Part shown: piece by piece, positions 9,744 to 18,915 of the stretch
Layout: the number at the start of each line of letters is the position of its first letter
Position numbering within the stretch: position 1 is the first letter of the stretch
NCBI GenBank assembly: GCA_009801015.1
Contig: VHZZ01001902.1
Location: 56,757-81,982, forward strand
Direction of reading: 5' to 3'
Length of the DNA: 25,226 bases
Source: Silene noctiflora
Lineage: Eukaryota; Streptophyta; Magnoliopsida; Caryophyllales; Caryophyllaceae
Notes under the pieces: generated by a model
What the model saw: the letters and a program-made list of their open reading frames with translations, nothing else
The model's database searches: none
Told to the model about the DNA's origin: nothing
Position numbers and translations under genes: made by a program

Positions 9744-9850
9744 ATGGCGATACGAAGGTGGCAACAATGGCGGCACGAAGGTGGTTGTTCAACTGGTAGA
9801 TTTACTCGATGAATGATGAGGAGGGATGAGGTAAAGAGTGTTTTGGGGAT
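9744..9850 (-). other. Probable 5' UTR exon and promoter-proximal region of the CCCH gene
   Basis: On the - strand this stretch is CT-rich and unlike the AT-rich DNA around it, and it ends in the CAT|GTAAGCTT donor. A short upstream reading frame could exist. No TATA box is obvious. The transcription start is not visible and its position is a guess. Confidence 0.35.
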
Positions 9851-9874
9851 GGTGATGAATGAGGAAGATGGGGT

Positions 9875-9880
9875 CACGTG
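9875..9880. promoter_or_regulatory. G-box CACGTG upstream of the CCCH gene
   Basis: The palindromic CACGTG (context gggtCACGTGaac) lies about 130 bp upstream of the putative 5' UTR donor. G-boxes are bound by plant bZIP and bHLH factors and often sit close to transcription starts. The position is suggestive, but no binding data are available. Confidence 0.4.
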
Positions 9881-9899
9881 AACTTCAAGATTGAGTAAA

Positions 9900-11560
9900 T
9901 CATTAGTAGATTTGCCTTCCTAATAATGTGTCCTAATTATGGCTTAAGAATGACTTTTACCAAGATAAAATGAGTAACCCTTTGTTCTTTTTAACTTAAT
10001 TTTAACTCTTCATCTCTTATTCATTTAGTTCAATTTAATAAAACTCTATTTATCTTAATTAAATTTAATTTACTTCACCTCATTTTGGCTCCATTTAGCC
10101 CAAAAATACAGGGCTTAAGAATAAACACAAAATATAGAATAAAACAATTTCCTTTGTAAGATAGTTCTATTGTAAAAAAAAACTGTTTAGTTATTGTGAT
10201 TATAGGTTGGTATTTTTTTATATAAAAAGATTGTTTCATACAATAATTTTACAATGTATACCTAAAAGTGCACATTATAAAAAGTATTGCGATGAAATAA
10301 TTTGCTAAGTAGATTGGACGGATTTATCCGTATCGAGCAATTTGAGAAGTGGAAAGGTTTATCTAACCTCGATGCTTAGTTATGAGGAGCATTGATAAGA
10401 GCATGTTCTTATAGGTTGAATGGAACTAAACTGAAACGAAGTAAATTGAATTGAAATGAGTTGAATAGAGTTGAACTAAGTCAAAATTTGTTGAGATAAA
10501 TAGAGTTGAAAAAAACTGAGCTGAATAAAAGCTGAAATTGCTGATTACAAATTATGGGAACAACCTGAAAATTCTTCCCCAAAGCCCATTTGATAAAAGC
10601 TCTAAAGTTGAGCTTGTATGTTGAGGAGTAGCCTTATATTGAACTTTTCAATACTCAAGAGGTATATAAGTGAGGTCAAGACACGCTGAAAAATCTTCCG
10701 AGTTGTGGGTTAGTACGCACCCTAATGTGTAATTATAAGTGACTACTTATAGTTTGTGAAGTGATGGGATGTTATAGTACTTAAAATACTTGAGATTTTG
10801 TTGAAGTGTAACCGGTTTGTCAAATTCCCCAACGTGAGTTCTGGCTAAAAAAGTATCATCTATATATCACATGATCTTTATAAAAGGAGGCGAGGTAGGT
10901 TCATCTAAGATGCAACTTGCAAGGAGTATTTGACGTAAATAATGCAAGTAGCTTTCTTAATAGAGGCCACTACCGTCGTGTCACGAAGGACCTATCACCA
11001 ACCGTTAAGCCTATGACAATATTGTTGAAAGGAATTAGGGTATTCTTCTATGACCGAGTGTTGTACGTGTTAGTTTGTTCTAATAACTTCGTTTTTATGT
11101 TTATTTCTACCCATGTTGCACAAGTGAACAAGAACATCTATTGATCAATGAGTTTAGATTGCTCAATTTCATTTTCTTTTAATTTTCTCCCATTTTTTCA
11201 CTTGTCCATGCATTGTTGTGACATGTTCTAATGTTCATAATTTCAAACAAGTAATAATAACATGAATGGTGTAATAGGACCATGTTGTATTTGGAGTTGT
11301 ATGTATGGAGTATCATAATACACCGATCAATACCTAAAATTTTAAAACAATATCGACTATTTTACCTATGCTAAACAAACTATCCATTTTAATAAGCTCG
11401 AAATCGACTCTAATTTCAAATTAACAATGCTCCACCCATTTTCACTTTATTCCATTTTAGGGGTCATTAGTCATTGATTGGAGATCTTAGGTAGTAAGCA
11501 TTAAGCAAGACTCACCATTGAGAAAGAGAGAGAAACAGATAGATCTCTACAAATCTAATC
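9900..11560. other. Intergenic region with TTGAAYTGA-type degenerate repeats
   Basis: No gene is supported. 10410-10540 (+) is rich in tgaattgaa, gttgaactaag and gagttgaa units, and the same wording occurs inverted at 9995-10100 (ttcaatttaataaaactc). The two blocks therefore look like inverted copies of one degenerate repeat. Gcttaagaat occurs at 9943 and again near 10114. A TATA-like ctttataaaaggaggcg at 10875-10891 could be a promoter of a solo LTR or of a non-coding transcript; what follows is a 75-codon open frame without recognisable features. Confidence 0.4.
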
Positions 11561-11705
11561 CATCAAATTTGGGGGAAAATTTTAAATAAACTAGCCATTG
11601 TTATCCATTCAAATAGCAGCGAAACTACCTAGATCTAGGGATTCGCAAAATTAATTCCGTCTAATCAAAGCTTCGTTTTCATGTAATAATTCATTACATA
11701 ATTCC

Positions 11706-12143
11706 ATGGATTCTTCAGAGACGTGGGATATTGTTATTGCTGCTTATTTCGCTGTTTCCTTCGTCGCTGCTCGATTCTTCCTCGACAAATTTGTGTTTCG
11801 TGTATGATTCTTCACTATTTCTGCTCTATTTAAGCTGTAATTGTGATTATGATCGTTGCTTATTTTGATTTTCATTCCAGAATTGAATTCTAGGGTTTCA
11901 TTTAGTTATCTTTCAGTTTTAAGGATTGAGCTAGCTAATATTTCTGTTGGCAGTGTCGGAATCAGGATTTGTGGCTGGGGGTGGTATTTTTAAGAGGCCA
12001 ATTATTAATCGAAAGTAAATTTTAGGGCTTGCTTGAAATGAGGTAATTGTTATATTAGGGTAATAGAGCTGAGCAAGAAAACGGAGAAAAGTGGTGGAAG
12101 GTGGATATGAGGATAAGGGGGTAATAGGTGCCCACCTCCGAAT

Positions 12144-12176
<33 letters not shown>

Positions 12177-15142
12177 GACATTTTTCATAAGGACGAACTA
12201 TTAATCGAAAATGGTGGCGGTGGAAGATGGAAACGAGGATAAAAGGGTGATATTACCCCATATTGGGGTATTATTCCCGACCACCTTCTCTTTCAACCCT
12301 CCACTACACACCACAAACCATGATCTCCTCCTATTTCTTCTTGTTTTAAGCCCTATTACTCTGGTAGTTAGTACACGTATCCCATCCCATTTGCCTCCTG
12401 AATTTCTTGTGTCTCAAACGAATGTCTGTTTAGTTAGTGTCGTATTTTGCTGACTGCACCTTTATTGCAGAGGCTGTCCATATGGTTGTTGAGTAAAGCA
12501 TCTACTCCATTGAAATTTAACGAGGTTACACAAGCAAAAATTGTCAAGTGCTCGGAGTCGTTATGGAAACTAGCATACTATGCTACTGTTGAAGCGTGGG
12601 TTCTTCGAATTACTTATCGTGAGCCATGGTTTACAGATATATACGAGTACTTTAATGGATGGCCCAATCAAGAGCTCAAGTCAGTTTCACTTTCCCTATT
12701 TCAACTTCTTCTGTATCTATTGAGATACACCCCCTACCTTTGTTCTCCCTCTACAGTTGTTATGCTAAATTGGATGTGGTTTATATTCTTGTGAATTAGA
12801 AGTCATTGGGTGTACTTCCTTACGCAATTTTCATTATGGTGCATTCACACTGTCTAAGGTTCTGTAATTCTGTGCATCTAACCCCCTTTTACCCCGTCAT
12901 TCACACTGTCTAAAGTTCTGAAAACTTAGATGAACATGATCGTTTTCTAAATCATACAAGATTTGGAATTCAGTTGGTGCTCTACTCGGATTCAGGTATG
13001 GGTGGACTCGGACTTGGTACATATCTAAGTGAGTAGTGGAGTCAGACTCGACATGACAAATTTTGTAGGCATGGAGACCCTATCTACAAAACAAAACTGA
13101 AGTGATAGATTTGAAATATTTGGATTTTAAAGTAACATGTAGAGATTTTTGAGACAAGGTTAAAAAGCATGGAGTATCATAGTATATAAGTGTATACTAC
13201 ATGTTTCACTCACAGTCAAAGTGATAATGTTGGGTATATATTCGATACTCCTTGAGTGTCATGTCAGATACGGGTACGACCTCGAAAGTTAAGGTTTAAA
13301 GTAACGTAGGTTCTCATATGTCAAGAAATATACTGTAAGTTCTTACCAGTATCTGCCCTTACCAGTCCATCCTCCCTTTGGCTCAGTTTTGGCCTTTTGG
13401 GTGGGTGTTTATATTGTCAAAAATCTAGAGGGATAGTTAGAGAGTTAAATACCTCTAGCTGGTCTGTATTCTGTAAGGCGCTGAATGCCGCTGATTAGGT
13501 CTCAGTTAAAGTTGGAGGTTACCAGGTTTGTAATTTGGAAATTATATAGAGTGTTGTGGACTGGTCGGCTGTTCAGCTTTTGATTTTCCCTACAGCGGGA
13601 ACTTTAGTGACTGGGTTTTTCATTGCTCACATTTTCTCTTCGTCAAAAATAGGCTGAATAAAAATATTTAATTACCCATTGAAAATCACTTACTGCCTTT
13701 CCTTGAGTAGGTGATGACCTGTTTCATTGTTAAATACAGGCTTCCTTTGAAACTTCTCTACATGTGCCAGTGTGGATTCTACATCTACAGCATTGCTGCT
13801 CTTCTTACATGGGAAACTCGGAGAAAAGATTTTGCTGTGATGATGTCTCATCATGTGATAACTGTTATTCTCATAGGGTATTCCTACCTTGTGAGGTATT
13901 GACATGACTGTCCTGTAGCTATTTTCTTATAATTTCTTCTTTGATGTAACTGCCAAAGTGAAAATGTGAATTTTTCTTGGAATCATATTATTTGTTGACA
14001 TAGTAGACTAAATTCATGTAGCTCTTATATAATTACGTGCAATATTAAAATTTGTTATCTGCCGTCTTTTCTATACATGTATACCTTGTCACTCAAAATT
14101 ACCAGGGGTGGTCTTTGTTGGCAGTGTTGCTTTGCTTGGCCCTTGCCATTTGACTTTTTTTTCTTTAGATTATGTCATGGACCCATGCCCATTTGACATT
14201 TCCATTGTCCATGTTTTTAAAAAAAAAAAAGGTAATTGGTGCGTGCTTGATAGATAATCTTGTCAGTTTAATAGCTTTAGCTCTCTATGTGCTTATAGTC
14301 TTCGAATACTGTACCTCCTACTTCTGTTAGGCATGTACACTTTTGAAAGTTTGGTGCACATATAGGTTGATTGGATATAGGTGTTTATTGAACCCTTCTG
14401 TGTTGTTAATTGATGTTACCAATTTACTTTGTATCTGTTTTATGTATGTTACTATTCCCTCGGATATGTTAGATGATGGACCTCTGTTCGGGTTAAAATC
14501 TTGTAGCAAACACTTTGCGTGATGATTTACTTTCTCTGTGAGTATTACAGGTTTTTCAGAATTGGATCTATTGTCTTGGCGTTGCATGATGCAAGTGATA
14601 TATTCATGGAAGCTGCTAAGATATTCAAATATTCTGAAAAAGAACTTGCAGCAAGTATATTCTTTGGTTTTTTCGCTGTCTCATGGCTTATGCTGCGACT
14701 AATATACTTTCCCTTTTGGGTTATAAGAGCCACAAGGTATGTTCTCACTTCTCAGTAAGTTGGCAGCAGTGATTTGCTTTAAATAGCTGGCGTCATCTTT
14801 ACTCACTTGCCACCTGACATTCACAGCTACTTAATGGGTGATCACATGAATCTTTCCGAGCCCTATCCAAGATCGTTGTACTATGTCTTCAACACCATGC
14901 TGTTAATGTTGCTTGTTTTCCACGTGTACTGGTGGATTCTCATTTGTTCAATGATAAGGCGGCAGCTGAGAAATAAAGGAAAAGTTGGTGAAGACATAAG
15001 ATCTGGTGATCCTTTCGCCTCATTCCCAACTTTCTGAAAGCCTCTTATTTCTCTGTTAATTAACTTCCTTTGTAAAAAAAATTTCTCGATATCAGAACAT
15101 ATGTTATCTTTGTTGCCTGCAGATTCTGAAGATGATGAATAG
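11706..15142 (+). CDS. LOH: Ceramide synthase, LAG1/LOH family (TLC domain), six exons
   Basis: Exons 11706-11801, 12471-12679, 13740-13895, 14551-14736, 14827-15005 and 15123-15142 give 281 residues with GT-AG borders and consistent phases. Ceramide synthases acylate sphingoid bases with acyl-CoA in the endoplasmic reticulum. The visible marks are an N-terminal membrane segment (IVIAAYFAVSFVAARFFLD), CSESLWKLAYYATVE, the start of the Lag1 motif (LLTWETRRKDFAVMMSHHVI with His139-His140), LALHDASDIFMEAAKIFKY, RLIYFPFWVIRAT, FNTMLLMLLVFHVYWW, and the acidic end GKVGEDIRSDSEDDE usual in plant LOH proteins. No homeobox region is present, as expected for plants. Exon 6 encodes only the last residues, and the AG at 15121-15122 restores the canonical tail. 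Which LOH paralogue (LOH1/3- or LOH2-like) cannot be settled by eye. The length is slightly under the usual 290-310. Confidence 0.93.
12144..12175. repeat. Run of 32 consecutive G in intron 1 of the ceramide synthase gene
   Basis: Positions 12144-12175 are G without interruption. Diverged copies of one segment lie on either side: attattaatcgaaa and the ggtggaaggtggatatgagg block before it (about 12000-12125), and ctattaatcgaaaatggtgg and ggaagatggaaacgagg after it (about 12197-12245). The tract seems to have arisen at or near a duplication junction. Runs this long form G-quadruplexes and are prone to sequencing error. Confidence 0.85.
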
Positions 15143-15900
15143 GGGAAGATTTTGTTTACAATTATTGCCCGCCTGGATCAGTGGTCATATAGAAGAAAGT
15201 TGATTACCGTAGATTGTTTTTGGATTGGTCTCCAGATGCAAGCATGGTGGGACAACAAGCAGACTTACTGGTACTCCGTAATATACAGTATCAGATTTTC
15301 TTGTATTAAGTGTTTCTGTCAAGTATCGCACCCTATTCAGGCGCAATTAAGAACCCAAGGACTGCTCGTGCTGTCCTTTTAATAGGTGGGCTTTGGCAAC
15401 TTGTTTGCTGAGCTACGATAGATGAACAATTGAAGGTTATCAATATTGACAAACGACACCGGCTGTATTTTAGCCTCATTTAGTTGATACAGCAAAAGCT
15501 TGCCTTGCCACTTCTCAATTTCTGATTGCTTGTTTTCAAGTTATGTTGTAAATTTTGGCCTTCGAAAATCTGCCTGTCCTTGATATATCCAAACTGTAGC
15601 CTACTGTCATTCGTCGTTTAGTTATGATTAATTGTTAGGGTACTTTGAGACATTGAGGATCATCGGTGATCGGACGATTCATTCAGCAAACTAACCGGTG
15701 GTTTAATAAACTATGCCTTGTGTTGATGTTGATGACCAGACCTGCTATTAATTTACAATATTATTTCATCAGGACGCGGTGAAATAACTAGTTTATAAAA
15801 TTACGAGAATGACATGTATATCTGAAAATTACACCATAAAATCGAAATCAAAAGTATCAAATCAGCCTCTCAACACTAAAAAGATAGCAATGAGCAAAAT
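15143..15900 (+). other. 3' UTR of the ceramide synthase gene and intergenic DNA
   Basis: This follows the stop at 15140-15142. No second gene is seen. The first few hundred bases are probably 3' UTR; no convincing poly(A) signal could be fixed. Confidence 0.4.
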
Positions 15901-15918
15901 CAAATAATAAACTAGAAA

Positions 15919-16287
15919 CTAGACATTTGCGCCGGGAACCTCGTTGAGGGCGGTGGCGGTGCCAGTGGCTAGAGTGGATTGTTGTTGCTCGTCGAGGGCG
16001 GTGGCGGTGGCGGTGCCAGTGGCTGGAGCGGATTGTTGTCGCTCGTCGACAGGGGTGGCAGTGGCGGTGCCAGTGGCTGGAGCGGATTGTTGTCGTGCTT
16101 TGGCGGCAGCCTTCTTGCGATCTTGGTGATAACAATACCATAAACTTCCTCCCATGATTGCAATAAAGAGAACTATAAATAAAATAACTTTCCACAAAGT
16201 ATGATTTTGCAAAACATGTAAAAAATTCATATTGAAAATTGAATAATCAAGGATGTCAAGTAGAATTATTGGGACATTAAGTGACAT
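15919..16287 (-). CDS. Small predicted single-pass membrane protein with 18-residue repeats (unrecognised)
   Basis: A single-exon frame of 122 residues starts at the first ATG (16287, MSLNVPIILLDIL). A hydrophobic N-terminus (residues 4-13) is followed by a clear membrane segment, VILFIVLFIAIMGGSLWYC (about 34-52), and a basic stretch HQDRKKAAAKA. The C-terminal half is made of repeats: RQQSAPATGTATATPVDE (16095-16042), a second copy ending TALDE (16041-15988), and a shorter third, QQQSTLATGTATALNE (15987-15940). The repeats are 54 bp at DNA level and well conserved, so they are recent duplications. By the positive-inside rule, the basic repeat tail would face the cytosol. I know no family that matches. 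The membrane segment plus basic border argues for a real protein, but short length, lack of introns and absence of a visible promoter leave doubt. Confidence 0.45.
   Translation of the reverse strand: MSLNVPIILLDILDYSIFNMNFLHVLQNHTLWKVILFIVLFIAIMGGSLWYCYHQDRKKAAAKARQQSAPATGTATATPVDERQQSAPATGTATATALDEQQQSTLATGTATALNEVPGANV
15940..16095. repeat. Three tandem 54-bp repeats (GC-rich) inside the small membrane-protein frame
   Basis: On the + strand the unit contains gtggcggtgccagtggctgg and ggattgttgtcgctcgtcga. Two full copies and one of 48 bp are present. The third frame on the same strand also stays open (PLQPLAPPP repeats) because the repeat length is a multiple of three. GC content is far above the surrounding DNA. 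Confidence 0.8.
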
Positions 16288-16299
16288 GGTTATATACAC

Positions 16300-17460
16300 T
16301 GCCACTAGATTTTATTTACCATAACTAAAACTATTATGTTTCCAACTTATGGCCGTAAATATTATATAGTTTTGGTTGAAATATAAATTTAGAGAACATC
16401 AAAATATGGTGATTATCCTTAAAATAAACATGTGTCACTTATGATATTAATTAGTATAAAGATGTTAATTATTTAACATCTACAAATATAATATAAGTAT
16501 GTTATATTTTGAAAATTATTAAAAGGTAAATAAATTAAGCTAGATTTCCAAAAAATATAATATTTCATAATTATTTCGATTTGATTTAATGCATATATGT
16601 AATATATTTATATAAACGGTATATAAATATATAAACCTCTTAAAATTGCATGCCTAAATAGTAAAAGTAATTATGTGAGTAGTGAAAATATTGTAGTAGC
16701 ATTATTAATTCGGATTTTCTAACATCTAGGGCACATGTTAATAATCTAATTAGGGAAATATTGTTGGGAATATATCATGATAAATTAGAGTTGAATCTCA
16801 TATTTACCATAATTAGTGATATAATCTTGAAAATATTTCTCTACTTAGCTTATTATCATGTGCCCTAAGAACACATGTTAGAAAAATCCTTATTATTAAA
16901 TAGAGTAATGTGATAGTAATCACTCATTTGAATAGTCAAAATAACAATATTAGCCGTGAACGGGAGTAATATTGTAGTAACATTATTACTACGGTTATGT
17001 AAAATAAATGAGCTCTTCTATGACGATATCACAACCCATTAATTTTAAAACGGCACAAAACTTAAAAACATAATTATAAATAACCCGCTATACACAATCT
17101 TTTTTTTTTTTTTTTTTTGAGAATACACAAATTTTATATAAGACAAATCTTACCATAACAAAATATGCCTACTCGAGTTTATGGTACAAAAATGTACCAA
17201 TTATTCACCACAAAATATTCCTGTGCATGAATTCTAAATTGGTAATCAAAATAAATTTTGTTTTAGGACCTGTAACTGCTTTGCAAATAATTTGGCACAA
17301 TAATAGATGATAAAAAAAGACAAATCAAATACAAACTCAATAGACTTGCCCAATTTAGAAAAATCAAATACAAACAAGGTTAATTTTTTTTTTTTTCCAG
17401 ATTCTAACATTTTTTTTGTAAAAACTTGCTAATCAAGCCGGAAAAGGGTAATATAGTTTT
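16300..17460. other. Very AT-rich intergenic DNA; no gene seen
   Basis: No open frame of interest. It contains a MITE-like element (16712-16889, listed separately) and a run of T at 17100-17118, perhaps the inverted tail of an old retroposon. Confidence 0.5.
16712..16889. mobile_element. 178-bp MITE with about 35-bp terminal inverted repeats
   Basis: The left end reads ggattttctaacat, then tagggcacatgttaataat. The right end in reverse complement reads ggatttttctaacatgtg, then ttagggcacatgataat. The ends match well apart from one 6-8 bp gap. The interior is AT-rich without coding capacity. The flanks, tattaattc on the left and ttattatta on the right, give no exact target duplication, so the superfamily is not assigned. 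Confidence 0.65.
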
Positions 17461-17463
17461 CAT

Positions 17464-17512
17464 CAGGACGAAGGGAGTATTTTAATTACAATTCACTGGG
17501 ACGGAGCGTGTA
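17464..17512. mobile_element. Stowaway-like 3' end remnants upstream of the Expp1-like gene
   Basis: Two short motifs, ggacgaagggagta (17467-17480) and gggacggag near 17500, resemble Stowaway MITE ends. No matching left end is visible, so only fragments remain. They lie within 80 bp of the ATG at 17537 and may form part of the promoter. Confidence 0.3.
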
Positions 17513-17536
17513 GTATGTTTAGAGACGAATAAGAAA

Positions 17537-18424
17537 ATGGAAAAAAAGAGGGAAGAAAGAGCAATTGCAGTAATGGTAATAATTATAAGTATGATTATGT
17601 TAAATGTTGAGGCATTTGATACAAATCCAGTGCATGATCCATGTTCAGATACAAAGGTGCAAAAATGGGAAGGTTTCACATTTGGACTTGCCTTTTCATC
17701 CAAAGAATCTTTCTATACCCCTGATCAGATTCAGCTTTCGCCATGCGACACACGTCTGCAGCTCGCTAATAAAGCGCAGCTTGCCATCTTTAGGCCTAAT
17801 GTTGATGAGATCTCCGTCCTCACTATCAATCCTACATTCAAGCCGGTATGTTATAGGCCCTTGTAACAATGTAGGTATGATCAGGAGTTCATGACTGACA
17901 AGTCGCCTTTTCGCTGTTTTTTTTTTGTAGGAAATGTCGGGTGGATATATGGTAGCCTTTGCTGGACGGAAATATGCAGCAAGATCATTACCTATTTTCG
18001 TTGCAGATCAAAATCACACTGTCACAGCTTTTACTCTTGTAATCATCCTTCCCTCTCCATCCTGATCTCTTTCAATTTATGATTTTCGAATGCTATAATC
18101 TCTTTTATACTGATCTGAATGTAGGTGCTTGAATTCCAAAAGGGTACTCTACAGAATCTGTACTGGAAAAAGTTCGGGTGTGATTCATGCAACAAAAAAA
18201 CTCATGTATGCACTGATAAACAAGAGTGTGCAGTACCGACCTCTAAGTGCAACGCCAATGGTGGCACCGTTGACTGTACCATTAGCCTTCAGCTGACCTT
18301 CTCTGGCACAGATATGAATGAGGACGTTCTGAACTCGTGGTATGAGGTGAAAAATATGAGGCACTTCTCCCTTTACAGTCTTTTTGCGCGCCTTCAAGAT
18401 TCACGTATCACTAGTCTCTTGTAA
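17537..18424 (+). CDS. Expp1-like plant secreted protein, three exons
   Basis: Exons 17537-17845, 17931-18038 and 18125-18424 give 238 residues; both introns are about 85 bp, phase 0, with GT-AG borders. Residues 1-26 form a signal peptide (basic MEKKREER, hydrophobic core AVMVIIISMIML, small residues before FDTNP). The mature part carries DPCSD, FTFGLAFSSKESFY, QLSPCDTRL, FRPNVDEISVLTI, GGYMVAFAGRKYAARSLP, FTLVLEFQKGTLQNLYWKKF and a Cys-rich segment with eight Cys (FGCDSC to GGTVDC), ending SGTDMNEDVLNSWYEVKN. This agrees with the plant family annotated as Expp1 protein precursor (Arabidopsis At3g44150 type, from memory). The molecular function is unknown; secretion or cell-wall location is inferred from the signal peptide. 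It is convergent with the CDCA7-like gene, about 490 bp away. Confidence 0.85.
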
Positions 18425-18915
18425 GGCTGTCATTTCATTTGGAGCCAGATCAAAGGATTTCTTACTTACAGATGCAGATGTAACACCGGTTATTTTGTTT
18501 ATATTACAATAATGCTTAGACGACAATTGGATAACCAGTCGTCAAATACATGTAAAATTCTGAATGGGGTGTCCAGGAGCGGAGGCTTAATGCAAATTCA
18601 ACACCACTTTGATAAGAAACAGAGATCCATAGTTTTAACACATTAACACCGATATATATATATATATATATATATACAATACAAAAGGGCTTAAATGCAC
18701 CACAGGTCACTAACGTAACCTAACCTAGATTTTCAGGCATGACATAATATCTTCCTAGCAAACTTCCGTAACATAAACAGTCAGAAAGCATCTTCAACTG
18801 CTAATCAAAATCCGACGTTGTCAACCTAAATACCAAAAGACAAAATTCTCGGTTTTCTTTTGCCATCCTGAATCTCTGGTTGAAGCTAACATACTGAATT
18901 GCCACCAACTTTTGG
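18425..18915. other. Convergent 3' region between the Expp1-like and CDCA7-like genes
   Basis: Both 3' UTRs should fall here. It contains a (AT)n microsatellite at 18652-18676 and a short inverted pair gacgac / gtcgtc (about 18521-18544). No gene is seen. Confidence 0.5.
18652..18676. repeat. (AT)n microsatellite
   Basis: About 12 uninterrupted at dinucleotides. This lies in the convergent intergenic region and is likely to vary in length between individuals. Confidence 0.9.

Noticed and set aside
10917..11144. A 75-codon + strand frame after a TATA-like motif
   Set aside because: No recognisable family, no intron signals and no supporting structure; kept only as a note in the intergenic entry.
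11931..12188. A - strand frame with a run of prolines
   Set aside because: It is produced by the complement of the G32 tract in a ceramide synthase intron; there is no start context or conserved sequence.
16287..16305. A longer start for the small membrane protein
   Set aside because: The upstream extension would begin with GTG (16305), which is not a normal plant nuclear start; the first ATG is at 16287.
18516..18710. A - strand frame with IYIYIYIY
   Set aside because: Translation of the (AT)n microsatellite.
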